From DATFVA01 sp963771705 (lineage in GTDB: Bacteria > Bacteroidota > Ignavibacteria > Ignavibacteriales > Ignavibacteriaceae), in the NCBI GenBank assembly GCA_963771705.1, contig CAVYUP010000005.1, positions 682,001-746,000 on the forward strand: DNA of 64,000 bases, in the 5' to 3' direction. Below are positions 35,601 to 45,121 of this stretch, piece by piece. How positions within the stretch are numbered: the stretch's first letter is position 1; each line of letters begins with the position of its first letter. The position numbers were made by a program, and so were the translations under genes. Below the pieces are notes generated by a model, which saw only the letters and a list, made by a program, of their open reading frames with translations, searched no databases and had not been told where the DNA came from.

Positions 35601-36370
35601 TATTTTCTTACTACCTGTGTGGAAGACGCCTGGGCCAGGGGGGTTAATATCATTTCATTTATATTTACGTGCTCGGGCCTTGTAGCGCAGTAAACAACCG
35701 CATCAGCAATATCATTCGCGGAGAGGGGTTCTAATCCCTCGTAAACCTTATCGGCTCTTTCTTTATCGCCCGAGAATCTGACAATACTGAATTCAGTCTC
35801 CACCATTCCGGGATCTACCGTACTAACCCTTATACCATGTTCCAGGCAGTCCATTCTGATTCCTCTGGTTAAAGCATTGACCGCAAATTTGGTAGCACAA
35901 TAAACATTACCATTAGGGTAGACTTCGTGTCCTGCTGTTGAACCTATATTGATGACATGCCCCTTCTTCCGTTCTATCATACCGGGAAGGACATTCCTGG
36001 TTACATAAAGAAGACCTTTAAGGTTAGTATCAATCATTTCCTCCCAGCTGGTAAGATCGCCCTCATAAATTTTGTTGAACCCGCGTGCCAGTCCTGCATT
36101 ATTTACCAACACCTCCACATTTTTCCAGTCGTCATCCAGATCATCGAACGACTGCTTTACGGCATCAAAATTTCTTACATCAAGCTCGATTATTTTTGTT
36201 TTAATACCATATTTATCAACCAGTTTTTCAGCATCCTCTTTTAACTTTTCGAATCGCCTGGCTGCCAGTATGAGGTTAGCTTTTTCAGCCGCGAATGCTT
36301 CCGCGCAGGCTTTCCCTATTCCTGAACTTGCACCGGTAATGAATACTATTTTATCTTTTAATCTTTCCAT
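35600..36370 (-). CDS. Short-chain dehydrogenase/reductase (YdfG-like)
   Basis: A 256-residue classical SDR: the Rossmann motif TGASSGIGKACAEAF at residues about 12-26, NNAGLARG, the active-site serine in INIGSTAGHEVYPNG, and YCATK with the catalytic tyrosine and lysine. The basic AARRFEKL after the second strand suggests NADP preference. It most resembles 3-hydroxy acid / L-allo-threonine dehydrogenases of the YdfG type, but the substrate is unproven. It lies 72 bp after the AmrS-like gene on the same strand and may be co-transcribed. Confidence 0.88.
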   Translation of the reverse strand: MERLKDKIVFITGASSGIGKACAEAFAAEKANLILAARRFEKLKEDAEKLVDKYGIKTKIIELDVRNFDAVKQSFDDLDDDWKNVEVLVNNAGLARGFNKIYEGDLTSWEEMIDTNLKGLLYVTRNVLPGMIERKKGHVINIGSTAGHEVYPNGNVYCATKFAVNALTRGIRMDCLEHGIRVSTVDPGMVETEFSIVRFSGDKERADKVYEGLEPLSANDIADAVVYCATRPEHVNINEMILTPLAQASSTQVVRK

Positions 36371-36442
36371 TTTTGTCCCTGAAAATTATTTTCCAAAAAA
36401 TAAATTTAGTGAAAGCAGCGGAGAATTGAAAAGACTATAGTA

Positions 36443-37492
36443 TCAGAAGATGCCGGGAATTTTTATACCGCATTTAGGACAGGAACCGTCTTTAAGAACA
36501 TTCTTTGTTACATCGTGCCAGTCTCTTTTAATGAGGGGGTGACGGCAGGAAGGGCAGAAAGTAGTTTGACCTTCAGGGTCGTGAACGTTACCTGTATAGA
36601 CAAATTTTAGTCCTGTGTCGAGCGCTGTTTTCCTGGCCATAGAAAGGGTTTCAGCGGGAGTTCTGTTTTTATCACGCATCCTGAAATCCGGATGAAAAGC
36701 AGTAAAATGAACAGGAACAGAGTCGCCCAGGTTATTTAGTATCCAACTGCACTCAGCCTGTATTTCCTCTATGGAATCATTCTCGCCCGGGATAAGAAGA
36801 GTTGTAATCTCAAACCAGATATCTGTATCGTTTTTCAGCCAGACGAGAGTATCGAGCACATCTTTAAGGCTTGAAAAAGTGAGCTTATTATAAAAACGTT
36901 CGGTAAAACCTTTCAGATCCACATTGGCCGCATCAATATATTTATAAACATCTTTACGAGCTTCTTTATCGATATAGCCAGCTGTAACCATAACAGAGTT
37001 TACCCCTTCTTCTCTTCCCAGCCTCGAAATATCGATGACATATTCACCGAAGATCGTCGGGTCATTATAAGTATACGCTATTGAAGGGACGTCGTACTGC
37101 TTTGCCAGGTTAATGACCTCCAGGGGTGAAGCAGTAAGCGCGTTCAGGTCGTCTAGCTTTGCTTTGCTCATCGACCAGTTCTGGCAGAACTTGCATCCAA
37201 GGTTGCAGCCCGCGGTACCAAAACTCAGAACACCGGTACCGGGATAAAAATGATTCAGGGGTTTCTTTTCTATAGGATCGATCGCAAAGCCAGTAGGTCT
37301 TCCATACCCTGTGGTATAAAGCTGTCCCCCCACATTCTGCCTGATGTAGCAGAATCCCGCCTGTCCTTCACCTATCTTACAATAGCGAGGACAAAGAGTA
37401 CACAGCAGTTTATTTTTTTCCGAAGGTTCCCACCATTTCGCTAACTTCATATCATTACTTTCCATTTCCTCATACCAATCAATTGATTTCAC
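36443..37492 (-). CDS. amrS: AmmeMemoRadiSam system radical SAM enzyme
   Basis: A 349-residue radical SAM protein. The cluster motif is GCNLGCKFCQNWSMSKA (CxxxCxxC), preceded by a Cys-rich N-terminal segment (LLCTLCPRYCKIGEGQAGFC). A C-terminal zinc-ribbon-like part has CPSCRHPL and CPKC. This matches AmrS/PflA-like proteins linked to Memo and AMMECR1 families, but neither partner is in the window. It lies 17 bp after pyk on the minus strand, suggesting a shared transcript. The substrate is unknown. Confidence 0.9.
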   Translation of the reverse strand: MKSIDWYEEMESNDMKLAKWWEPSEKNKLLCTLCPRYCKIGEGQAGFCYIRQNVGGQLYTTGYGRPTGFAIDPIEKKPLNHFYPGTGVLSFGTAGCNLGCKFCQNWSMSKAKLDDLNALTASPLEVINLAKQYDVPSIAYTYNDPTIFGEYVIDISRLGREEGVNSVMVTAGYIDKEARKDVYKYIDAANVDLKGFTERFYNKLTFSSLKDVLDTLVWLKNDTDIWFEITTLLIPGENDSIEEIQAECSWILNNLGDSVPVHFTAFHPDFRMRDKNRTPAETLSMARKTALDTGLKFVYTGNVHDPEGQTTFCPSCRHPLIKRDWHDVTKNVLKDGSCPKCGIKIPGIF

Positions 37493-37509
37493 ACAAATAC
37501 TTCAAGACA

Positions 37510-38946
37510 CTAAATAACCTCGAACCTTAACCAGTTTGCTCTGCTTTTTTCTGAATACGGGGCTCCTGCAGCAAAAATAACTACATCCCCCTCCTTTACA
37601 TAACCTTCTTCAGTAATTACTTTTTTGGCCTTATCCACCGCAATATGCTCCTTATCGATCTCATCCATATGAACAGGAATTACACCCCATCTGAGGCAAA
37701 GTTTATTCATAGTTTCAAAACTATTAGAGAATGCGATTATTTTTGCATCAGGACGAAATTTAGAAAGATTTACCGCTGTTCTTCCCTTAAAAGTAAAAGC
37801 AGCAATAGCCGAAGCGTTTATCTGCCGGCTGATCGATACTACTGCCTTTCCGACCGAATCAAACAAATTTTCTTCAACCTTTTCCGGTATTTTGAATTTT
37901 ACTATGTGATTGAACAAATGTTTCTCGGCGTTCATTATAATATCGTTCATAATGCTGACAGTACGCACAGGATACTTTCCTACGGAAGTCTCACCGCTGA
38001 GCATTACCACATCGGTACCGTCCCAGACAGCGTTGGCTACATCTGATGCCTCAGCCCGGGTAGGGATTGGATTATGAATCATTGAGTCGAGCATCTGTGT
38101 TGCCGTAATTACCAGTTTTCCCACGGCATTGCACTTCCTGATAATTTCTTTCTGAATCACAGGAACCTCAGCGGCAGGGAGTTCAACTCCAAGGTCGCCG
38201 CGGGCCACCATAATTCCATCAGCCTCTTCCAGAATTTCATCGAAACGGTCAACCGCTTCGCGCTTTTCAATTTTAGCTATAACAGGTATTTCTGAATTTC
38301 TTTCCTTAAGCCATGCTTTAAGAATAGTTATATCTTCAGGTTTCCTTACAAAAGAAAGCGCTATATAATCGACACGGTGCTTAAGTATAAATTCAAGATC
38401 GGTAAAATCCTTTTCGGTAATGCTAGGTGTGGACAATTTCATCCCCGGAAGGTTCATTCCCTTCTTGGGTTTCAATGTACCTCCATTCTCGATTATACAA
38501 ATTACCGAGTCATCCGTTTTACCGGTTATCCTGAGACGTATGAGTCCATCATCAATGAGCACCGGGTCGCCTACTACAGCATCCCTCACCAGTTCCTTAT
38601 AGGAAGTTGAAATGAGCTTTACCGTTCCGGTGACATCCCGGATGGTAATCTCAATCTCATTTCCAGTGGTTAATTCTATTTCCGGTTCTGATAATTCGCC
38701 TACTCTTATTTTTGGTCCCTGCAGATCAACCAGCACAGCCAGGGGAGTCTTCTCCTCAGTACAGATCTGGTGAATGTTCTGAAGCAGTATCTCAAAGAAT
38801 TCATAAGAACCATGAGAAAAATTCAACCTTATTCCGTCGGCTCCCGCAAGAACAAGCTTGCGAAGCATATCAACAGAATCAGTTGCGGGTCCCAATGTGC
38901 ACAGGATTTTTGTCCTTGCAAAAATATCACTCATACCGGATTTCAT
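37510..38946 (-). CDS. pyk: Pyruvate kinase
   Basis: A 478-residue glycolytic enzyme that makes pyruvate and ATP from PEP. Motifs are TKILCTLGPATDS, RLNFSHGSYE, KIEKREAVDRFDEI, the signature GIMVARGDLGVELP and ATQMLDSMIHNPIPTRAE. The ATG at 38944-38946 overlaps the stop of the Lon-like gene (ATGA), so the two are coupled; an ATG four codons later is an alternative. The C-terminal regulatory domain is present. Confidence 0.96.
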   Translation of the reverse strand: MKSGMSDIFARTKILCTLGPATDSVDMLRKLVLAGADGIRLNFSHGSYEFFEILLQNIHQICTEEKTPLAVLVDLQGPKIRVGELSEPEIELTTGNEIEITIRDVTGTVKLISTSYKELVRDAVVGDPVLIDDGLIRLRITGKTDDSVICIIENGGTLKPKKGMNLPGMKLSTPSITEKDFTDLEFILKHRVDYIALSFVRKPEDITILKAWLKERNSEIPVIAKIEKREAVDRFDEILEEADGIMVARGDLGVELPAAEVPVIQKEIIRKCNAVGKLVITATQMLDSMIHNPIPTRAEASDVANAVWDGTDVVMLSGETSVGKYPVRTVSIMNDIIMNAEKHLFNHIVKFKIPEKVEENLFDSVGKAVVSISRQINASAIAAFTFKGRTAVNLSKFRPDAKIIAFSNSFETMNKLCLRWGVIPVHMDEIDKEHIAVDKAKKVITEEGYVKEGDVVIFAAGAPYSEKSRANWLRFEVI

Positions 38947-41405
38947 TTTCTTTTCCTGCGAGTCGACTGCTTTTTCTCCTCGCCTGGTTTCAGGGACCTG
39001 GATCGGGCATACAGATATTTTATCTTCTTCTCAACAAGATCAAAAACAGTTCCGGCCGGATAGCCTCTGGCTGTTTTCTTTCCCGCCCTAACACCCGTAA
39101 GAAGTTCTATACCCTCCTGCACTTCCGATATAGGGTAGATGTGAAATTCACCTTTCCGAACCGACTCGACTACCTCTTCCTTCAGCATCAATTCCTTCAC
39201 ATTTTGTACAGGAATAACAACGCCCTGTTTTTTATTAAAGCCTCTTGATCTGCACAGATCATAGAAGCCTTCAATCTTTTCATTGACCCCGCCTATAGGC
39301 TGAACGTCGCCTTTCTGGTTAAGTGAGCCGGTTACCGCAAGGTACTGTCTCAGGGGAAGTCCCGCAAGAGTTGAGAGCAGAGCAAAGATCTCGGCACAGG
39401 AGGCGCTGTCGCCGTCTACAGTTCCATACGACTGCTCAAACACAAGGTTAGCGTTGAATGACAGAGGAAGATCCTGACCGAATGTTTCCCGGAAATAACC
39501 GGAAATTATGAGTACTCCTTTATTGTAATGTCTTCCGCTCATCCCGGCCTCACGCTCCACATTTATAATACTGCCGCTGCCGAGAGAAACGGTAGCTGTA
39601 ATTCTTGTAGGCCGGCCGAAAGAATAATAATCAGTCGTGTAAACCGCCAGTCCGTTTATCTGTCCTATTCTTTCCCCGTCTGTATCGAGCAAGATCATCT
39701 GGTCATTAAGCATATCGTCTATTTTCGATTCAAGCAGACCATGTCTTTCCTTAGCCAGATCAAAAGCTTTTTTAACGTGAGCCTCATTTATTACCTCAAA
39801 GCCGTCGTCAAGAGCCCAGAAATTAGCTTCCCTGGCAATGTCCGCTATTCTGGAAAACCTTGTAGTAAGCTTATTCTTCTGACCCGCGAACCTTGCGCTT
39901 ATTTCAATAAGTTTTGAAATAGCCGATTTATCAAACTCGCAAAGTCCCTCCTCTTTTATCAGCTTCTTTATTACCTGTGCATACTCAACAATCACCTTAT
40001 CTGATCTTTTCAACTCATAATCAAAATCGGCCTTCACCTTAAACATTTTCTTAAAATCGTACTCGCGTTCAGCAAGCACTGAATATATCCAGTCGCTTCC
40101 AAGCAGAATTATCTTGGTATCCACTTCAATAGGTTCAGGCTTAAGGATAGATGAAGTAAACTGGAACACAGAAGGTGATTCCTGTATCTCAAGTTTATTA
40201 TAGGTAAGCACTCTTTTAAGCGTGCGCCATACGCCGGGCTCTTCGAAGAGGTGAAGAACATTCAATACAAGGTAACCGCCGTTAGCCTTCAGAATAGAGC
40301 CTGCCTTTATTTTGGTAAAATCGCTGTACCAGCCGCCCCTGCCGTCGCTGACCTTTTCTATAGTCCCGAAAAGATTTATAAAATTAGGTGAGGTTTCGAT
40401 TATGACGGGACAATCTTTCGTCTCACTATTATCCAGGATAATATTAACTTCATATTCCTTAAAATAATCTATCTCAAATCCTTCAGCCGTCATCTGCCCT
40501 TCGGGCCTGACACCCTTAAAGACCTGCACGTTCTCCATTATATTATTTTCCACCTGGTCTACAAAGTCGATTACCTTCGCGTCATCATACCTGTCGCGAA
40601 TATTATCAATTAAACTCTTAACCACCATCTCAACAGCAGCTTTCTCAATGTCGAGCATCTTCTTTTCAAAGTTCTGGCTTATCTTCAATCCTTCCTTGAA
40701 GATAACCTTAAGATCCTGCTGGAGTTCATTATATTTATTAATAATTTCTTTAGCATCGCTCTTGGTAAGGCTGCCTTCTTTTATTTTCTCATCCAGCTGA
40801 TAGATCGGGACAGCCTTCTCATCTATCAAAGGATAGATATCGGGCCGGGCTCCTCCGCCATCAACCTTTACCTGTACCAGAGTAAAATTATCCTCCTTCA
40901 GCTTCTGATCGAAGTCAGTCATCAGTGCCTGTTCCTGTTCATTATATTCCTGCACCAGCTGCTTCCTTCGCTGGGTAAATATGTCGCTGTCTAGTGTCTG
41001 GGGGATTCTGTTCTTAAGTATTCCTATTGCTGAAGAAAGATCCTGCCTGAACTGCTTTGCTTTACCGACAGGAAAAGTCAGAAGGACAGGTGAATCGGAA
41101 TTCTTAAAATTATTTACATAAGCATAATCGCAGAGAGGCGGACAATTTGAACTAATTTTTTCAAGCATCTTTTTTACAGTTGTAGCTTTGCCTGATCCTG
41201 AAAGTCCCGCTATAAATATGTTATAACCGGGAGCGCGCAAATCCACTCCAAGCCGTATAGCCTTTAATGCTCTCTCCTGACCAATTATTCCCTCCATAGG
41301 TTCAAGGTCGCTCGTAGAATCAAATTCAAAAATCTCAGGATCACAATTCCATCTTAAATCTTCCGGTTTTAATTCTTCATGTTTTGTTGGTTTGGGATGT
41401 GCCAT
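38943..41405 (-). CDS. Lon-like ATP-dependent protease (LonH/YcbZ type)
   Basis: An 820-residue protein of the AAA_32/Lon_C type. It has a Walker A GLSGSGKATT near residues 66-75, a long helical insert, and a C-terminal Lon protease domain with the catalytic serine in GDSASCAEIFALLS and the lysine in VNEKIEGFYD. It lacks the classic Lon N-domain. The role is protein turnover of unknown targets. The tail is basic (KKQSTRRKRK). Coupling to pyruvate kinase by a four-base overlap is unusual. The minus-strand leader has GCAGG before the ATG. Confidence 0.9.
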   Translation of the reverse strand: MAHPKPTKHEELKPEDLRWNCDPEIFEFDSTSDLEPMEGIIGQERALKAIRLGVDLRAPGYNIFIAGLSGSGKATTVKKMLEKISSNCPPLCDYAYVNNFKNSDSPVLLTFPVGKAKQFRQDLSSAIGILKNRIPQTLDSDIFTQRRKQLVQEYNEQEQALMTDFDQKLKEDNFTLVQVKVDGGGARPDIYPLIDEKAVPIYQLDEKIKEGSLTKSDAKEIINKYNELQQDLKVIFKEGLKISQNFEKKMLDIEKAAVEMVVKSLIDNIRDRYDDAKVIDFVDQVENNIMENVQVFKGVRPEGQMTAEGFEIDYFKEYEVNIILDNSETKDCPVIIETSPNFINLFGTIEKVSDGRGGWYSDFTKIKAGSILKANGGYLVLNVLHLFEEPGVWRTLKRVLTYNKLEIQESPSVFQFTSSILKPEPIEVDTKIILLGSDWIYSVLAEREYDFKKMFKVKADFDYELKRSDKVIVEYAQVIKKLIKEEGLCEFDKSAISKLIEISARFAGQKNKLTTRFSRIADIAREANFWALDDGFEVINEAHVKKAFDLAKERHGLLESKIDDMLNDQMILLDTDGERIGQINGLAVYTTDYYSFGRPTRITATVSLGSGSIINVEREAGMSGRHYNKGVLIISGYFRETFGQDLPLSFNANLVFEQSYGTVDGDSASCAEIFALLSTLAGLPLRQYLAVTGSLNQKGDVQPIGGVNEKIEGFYDLCRSRGFNKKQGVVIPVQNVKELMLKEEVVESVRKGEFHIYPISEVQEGIELLTGVRAGKKTARGYPAGTVFDLVEKKIKYLYARSRSLKPGEEKKQSTRRKRK

Positions 41406-41527
41406 GTTTTACCTGCTTTCGATGAGAATTTTAATATTCTTTAAAAACTTAGTTAAAAATCTAAATATTATTGGTTTTAATTTCAAAGAATAAGTCCTGT
41501 AAAGTGATTCATGTTTAATAATAAACC

Positions 41528-41544
41528 ATAATAATTGTTATTAT
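41528..41544. promoter_or_regulatory. AT-rich palindrome in divergent promoter region
   Basis: ATAATAATTGTTATTAT has perfect 7-bp arms around TTG, in the 166-bp gap between the divergent Lon-like and class V aminotransferase genes, directly before a TTGACA hexamer. It could be an operator, but AT-rich palindromes arise often by chance. Confidence 0.25.
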
Positions 41545-41571
41545 TGACAACGTAAAAAAAAATACTTTATT

Positions 41572-42702
41572 ATGACTACAGAAGACGCAAGAAAACTTTT
41601 CCCTCATATTGAGAAGGGAGTTACCTACCTGAACCATGCGGCTACCGGTCCTTTTTCCGTTCGCCTGCTTGATGTTATGAATGAATACTTCAGGACAAGG
41701 AGTGAAGATAAAATAGACGACTTTCCCGCTTTCGTGAAGACAGTTGAAGAAACAAAAAATATGCTGGCTGATTATATGAATACAGACAGCAGCAGAATCG
41801 CTTTCCTTGATAATACCACTAACGGATTGAACCTGCTGGCGCAGGGACTGCATTGGGAAGATGGAGATGAGATAATCCTTAACGACCTTGAATTTCCTGC
41901 TAATATATATCCCTTTATGAACCTTGAGAAGAGGGGAGTAAAGATCCTCATAGTTAAATCGCATGATGGAATTGTAAGCGCTGAGGATATAATTGAAAAT
42001 ATTACTCCCAGGACCAGGCTAGTATCAGTAAGCATGGTTCAGTTCCTGTCAGGTTACAGGATTGATCTCAATAAGCTGGGTTCAGAATGCAGCCGGAAGG
42101 GTGTGATACTAAGTGTTGACGCAATACAGGGGATGGGCGCGTTCAGGCTTGACGTGCGGGAGTGCAATATTGATTTTGTTTCATGCGGAACGCAGAAATG
42201 GATGCTTGGTCTGCAGGGGCTTTCCTTTATTTATGTTTCCGGGGAACTTCAAAAGAAACTTGATCCTGTTTATGTGGGATGGCTCGGCGTGAATGACGGC
42301 TGGAACCTCCTTGATTATAATTTATCTTTGAAAGATTCCGCTGAAAGATTTCAGCCGGGTTCGCTTAATTCGGCGGGGATCTATGCCCTTCATGCCTCAC
42401 TCAATTTATTCAGGGAGTTCGGAATAAGCGAAGTTGAACAGAATGTTCTTTCAAATTCAAAGCTTCTGATATCCGAGCTTAAAAAGCTGGGCATAGAGCC
42501 GCTTCTTCCAGAAGGTGAGGAAAAATATCTTTCAGGCATCATATCTTTCCGGCATAATAACGCATATTCCATTCTCGAGATTCTGCAGCAAAAGAAAATC
42601 GAAACAGCCGTAAGGGAGGGAATTCTGCGTATTTCACCGCATTTTTACAATAATGAGGAAGATATAGGCAGGCTTATAGATGGTCTGAAATTTTTAGTCT
42701 AA
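41572..42702 (+). CDS. Class V aminotransferase (cysteine-desulfurase-like fold)
   Basis: A 376-residue PLP enzyme of fold type I. It opens with GVTYLNHAATGPFSVRLL, has the aspartate region VILSVDAIQGMG, and the PLP lysine in CGTQKWMLGLQG. There is no obvious cysteine-loop signature of true IscS/SufS, so the substrate is unclear; kynureninase-like, desulfurase-like or isopenicillin-epimerase-like activities are all possible. It stands alone, divergent from the Lon-like gene. Confidence 0.85.
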   Translation: MTTEDARKLFPHIEKGVTYLNHAATGPFSVRLLDVMNEYFRTRSEDKIDDFPAFVKTVEETKNMLADYMNTDSSRIAFLDNTTNGLNLLAQGLHWEDGDEIILNDLEFPANIYPFMNLEKRGVKILIVKSHDGIVSAEDIIENITPRTRLVSVSMVQFLSGYRIDLNKLGSECSRKGVILSVDAIQGMGAFRLDVRECNIDFVSCGTQKWMLGLQGLSFIYVSGELQKKLDPVYVGWLGVNDGWNLLDYNLSLKDSAERFQPGSLNSAGIYALHASLNLFREFGISEVEQNVLSNSKLLISELKKLGIEPLLPEGEEKYLSGIISFRHNNAYSILEILQQKKIETAVREGILRISPHFYNNEEDIGRLIDGLKFLV

Positions 42703-42780
42703 CCGGCTATTGGGGAAATACCGGCATTTTTATAAATTAAGATAAACATTACGCCTTTTATAAACACCAGGAGTCACCAA

Positions 42781-43332
42781 ATGTTATTATTGACGCGTTT
42801 ATCCGCATATTTTATCACAGCAATACTTCTTACCGCATTTTTATCCAGCACCTATTCACAGCAGAAAGAAGAAAAGGTAAGGATTAGTCCCAAAGCATCT
42901 ATCAGCCAGACAGTAGGTTTTACCGACATAACTATTTCATACAGCAGACCCGGCGTTAAAGGAAGAAAGATATGGGGAGGACTGGTACCGTATGATAAAG
43001 TATGGCGGGCAGGAGCTAACGAAGCTACCAAAATTACTTTCAGCACAGACGTAACAATTGAAGGAAAGAAACTCGCAAAAGGTTCCTATGGTTTCTTTGC
43101 CATTCCCGGTAAGAGTGAATGGACACTTATATTTAATAAAGTGGCAGACCAGTGGGGGGCATTTGAATACAACGAAGCGGAAGATGCTTTAAGAATAAAT
43201 GTAAAGCCCGAGAAAAATAATTTCACCGAATGGCTGAGATACGAGATTACAAAAACCAGCGACTCAACAGCAGTTATAAGTCTGGAATGGGAAAAGCTGA
43301 AAGTGCCGTTCAAAGTAGAGGTAAAAATTTAG
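42781..43332 (+). CDS. Exported DUF2911 protein
   Basis: A 183-residue protein with a signal peptide (ITAILLTAFLSSTYSQ) followed by the DUF2911 pattern: ISPKASISQTVGFTDITISY, then SRPGVKGRKIWGGLVPYDKVWRAGANEATKITF and KGSYGFFAIP. Family members are common in Bacteroidota and have no assigned function. The predicted location is periplasm or outer face. The downstream gap is filled by a degenerate repeat array. Confidence 0.85.
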   Translation: MLLLTRLSAYFITAILLTAFLSSTYSQQKEEKVRISPKASISQTVGFTDITISYSRPGVKGRKIWGGLVPYDKVWRAGANEATKITFSTDVTIEGKKLAKGSYGFFAIPGKSEWTLIFNKVADQWGAFEYNEAEDALRINVKPEKNNFTEWLRYEITKTSDSTAVISLEWEKLKVPFKVEVKI

Positions 43333-43350
43333 GTTAGATTGTATGAGATT

Positions 43351-43595
43351 GCTGGAGGGGGGTGTAAGATGCCGGAATACATTCGGGATGAGGCCAGTGG
43401 AGGGGCTGCAAGATGCGCAGAAATACATTCGGGATGATGACGATTGAGGGGGGTGCAAGATCCCGAGATACATTTGGGATGACGCCGCTAGGGGAAGGGG
43501 GGCAAGACCCCGAAATAATCCTGATATAAATACAGGGTAAAATTCGGGATGACGCTTGCTGGCCCAGATTCCGAAATGGATTCGGGACGACGCTT
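43351..43595. repeat. Degenerate tandem array around an ATTCGGGATGACG motif
   Basis: Five diverged units of about 45-65 bp run between convergent genes, each with a G-rich part, a CAAGA[TC]-type segment, a CCGAAATA-like arm and an ATTCGGGATGAYG arm. The two arms pair (CCCGAA / TTCGGG), so each unit can fold as a small hairpin. The last unit touches the stop codon of the phosphomannomutase. It resembles dispersed intergenic palindromic repeats; it may also act in transcription termination. Confidence 0.75.
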
Positions 43596-44944
43596 TATTT
43601 TCCCCGGATAATTTCCAGAAGTTCCTTTGTCTTTTCTTCCATCAGCTGCTTATCACCGCGGCTTTCAACATTAAGCCTTATAATCGGTTCTGTGTTCGAC
43701 ATACGGAGATTGAATCTCCAGTTATCATACTCAACGCTCAGGCCATCCAGGTGATCGATCTTTCCATCCGAGTATTTCTTTTCAACTTCATCAAGCTTTG
43801 CTTTAGGATTCTCTATCTCTGAATTTATCTCGCCCGAACATGGGTATGCCGCAATCATCTCCTCAACAAGAGCAGATAAGGGTTTGTTTTCCACCGACAT
43901 AAGCTGCATTACAAGGAGGAAAGGGATCATCCCGCTGTCTGAATAGGAGTTTTCCCTGAAGTAATGATGAGCCGACATCTCACCGCCATAAACAGCGTTA
44001 ACCTCTCTCATTTTCTGTTTGATAAAAGCATGGCCGCTTTGTGATACCACGGGTTCACCGCCGCTGTTTTTAACGATATCTATTGTATTCCATACAAGTC
44101 GTGGATCGTGAACAATTTTAGCGCCGGGATTAGTTTTCAGAATTGATTTAGCCAGAAGTCCTACTATATAATATCCCTCAATAAAATTTCCTTTCTCATC
44201 GAAGAAGAAGCATCTGTCGAAATCGCCGTCCCATGCTACTCCAAGGTCGGCATGGTTCTGAACTACAGCGTCAATCGTAGGTTTACGGTTCTCAGTAAGC
44301 AGGGGATTCGGAACGCCATTGGGGAAATCCGAATCAGGCTCATTAAAGAGCTTAATCATTTTAACAGGCAGTTCAGGTTCGAGGGCATCCAGTACCAGTC
44401 CCGCACAGCCATTCCCCGCATTCACAACAACCTTAAAAGGTTTGATCTTCTTTACATCATAAAACTTATCAAGATGATTAATAAACCCGCTCATCACGTT
44501 ATCGTGGTCAACGTCGCCGGGCTCGAGGTTATGAATCTGCAGGTCATCGTTAAGGATCATATCTTCAATCTTACTAAGGCCCGAATCGTAGCCTATCGGG
44601 ACCGATCCTTTCCCGACGAACTTCATCCCATTATACTCCGGGGGATTATGGCTTGCAGTAATCATTATGCCGCCGTCCGCTTCATAAACAGGAGTTGCAT
44701 AATAGATCATTTCCGTGCCGCAAAGGCCGATATCGACAACATCTACGCCATGGTCGTTTAGTCCTTTTTTAATTGCATCCGAAATCGCCTCAGACGACTT
44801 CCGGATATCGTGGCCTATTACCACCTTTTCAGCGTCGGTCAGTTTAGCAAAACCGACGGCGACTTTATACGCAAGGTCAGCATTTAAGTCAGCAGGAACT
44901 TTACCTCTTATATCGTAAGCTTTAAAAGAATTTAATTTGTCCAT
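43595..44944 (-). CDS. Phosphomannomutase/phosphoglucomutase
   Basis: A 449-residue alpha-D-phosphohexomutase. The phosphoserine loop is in GGIMITASHNPPEYNG, the metal loop is DGDFDRCFFFDEKG, the sugar-binding loop is VYGGEMSAHHYFRE, and the phosphate-binding end is RMSNTEPIIRLNVES. It interconverts hexose 1- and 6-phosphates for LPS and polysaccharide precursors. Mannose and glucose specificity cannot be told apart by eye. Its 3' end abuts a repeat array. Confidence 0.92.
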   Translation of the reverse strand: MDKLNSFKAYDIRGKVPADLNADLAYKVAVGFAKLTDAEKVVIGHDIRKSSEAISDAIKKGLNDHGVDVVDIGLCGTEMIYYATPVYEADGGIMITASHNPPEYNGMKFVGKGSVPIGYDSGLSKIEDMILNDDLQIHNLEPGDVDHDNVMSGFINHLDKFYDVKKIKPFKVVVNAGNGCAGLVLDALEPELPVKMIKLFNEPDSDFPNGVPNPLLTENRKPTIDAVVQNHADLGVAWDGDFDRCFFFDEKGNFIEGYYIVGLLAKSILKTNPGAKIVHDPRLVWNTIDIVKNSGGEPVVSQSGHAFIKQKMREVNAVYGGEMSAHHYFRENSYSDSGMIPFLLVMQLMSVENKPLSALVEEMIAAYPCSGEINSEIENPKAKLDEVEKKYSDGKIDHLDGLSVEYDNWRFNLRMSNTEPIIRLNVESRGDKQLMEEKTKELLEIIRGK

Positions 44945-45121
44945 TTACTCTCCTTATTGCAGGGAAGTTGAAAAATAATTCGTAGAATTTAAAATAGGTT
45001 TTTTATTAACAATCTTTATCCAATTTTGGATGTCTCAATTTATGAAATTAATCTGACCTTTCAAGTGAGCGGATTTTTTTAGAGAATATTTTTTCAATGG
45101 ACTTTTTATTTATTACTGATT

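Noticed and set aside
36072..36440. Plus-strand open frame across the SDR gene
   Set aside because: Antisense shadow of a well-conserved short-chain dehydrogenase with intact TGASSGIG and YCATK motifs.
41544..41571. TTGACA at 41544-41549 as promoter of the class V aminotransferase
   Set aside because: A -10 at proper spacing would overlap the start codon and put transcription inside the gene; only possible if the true start is further downstream.
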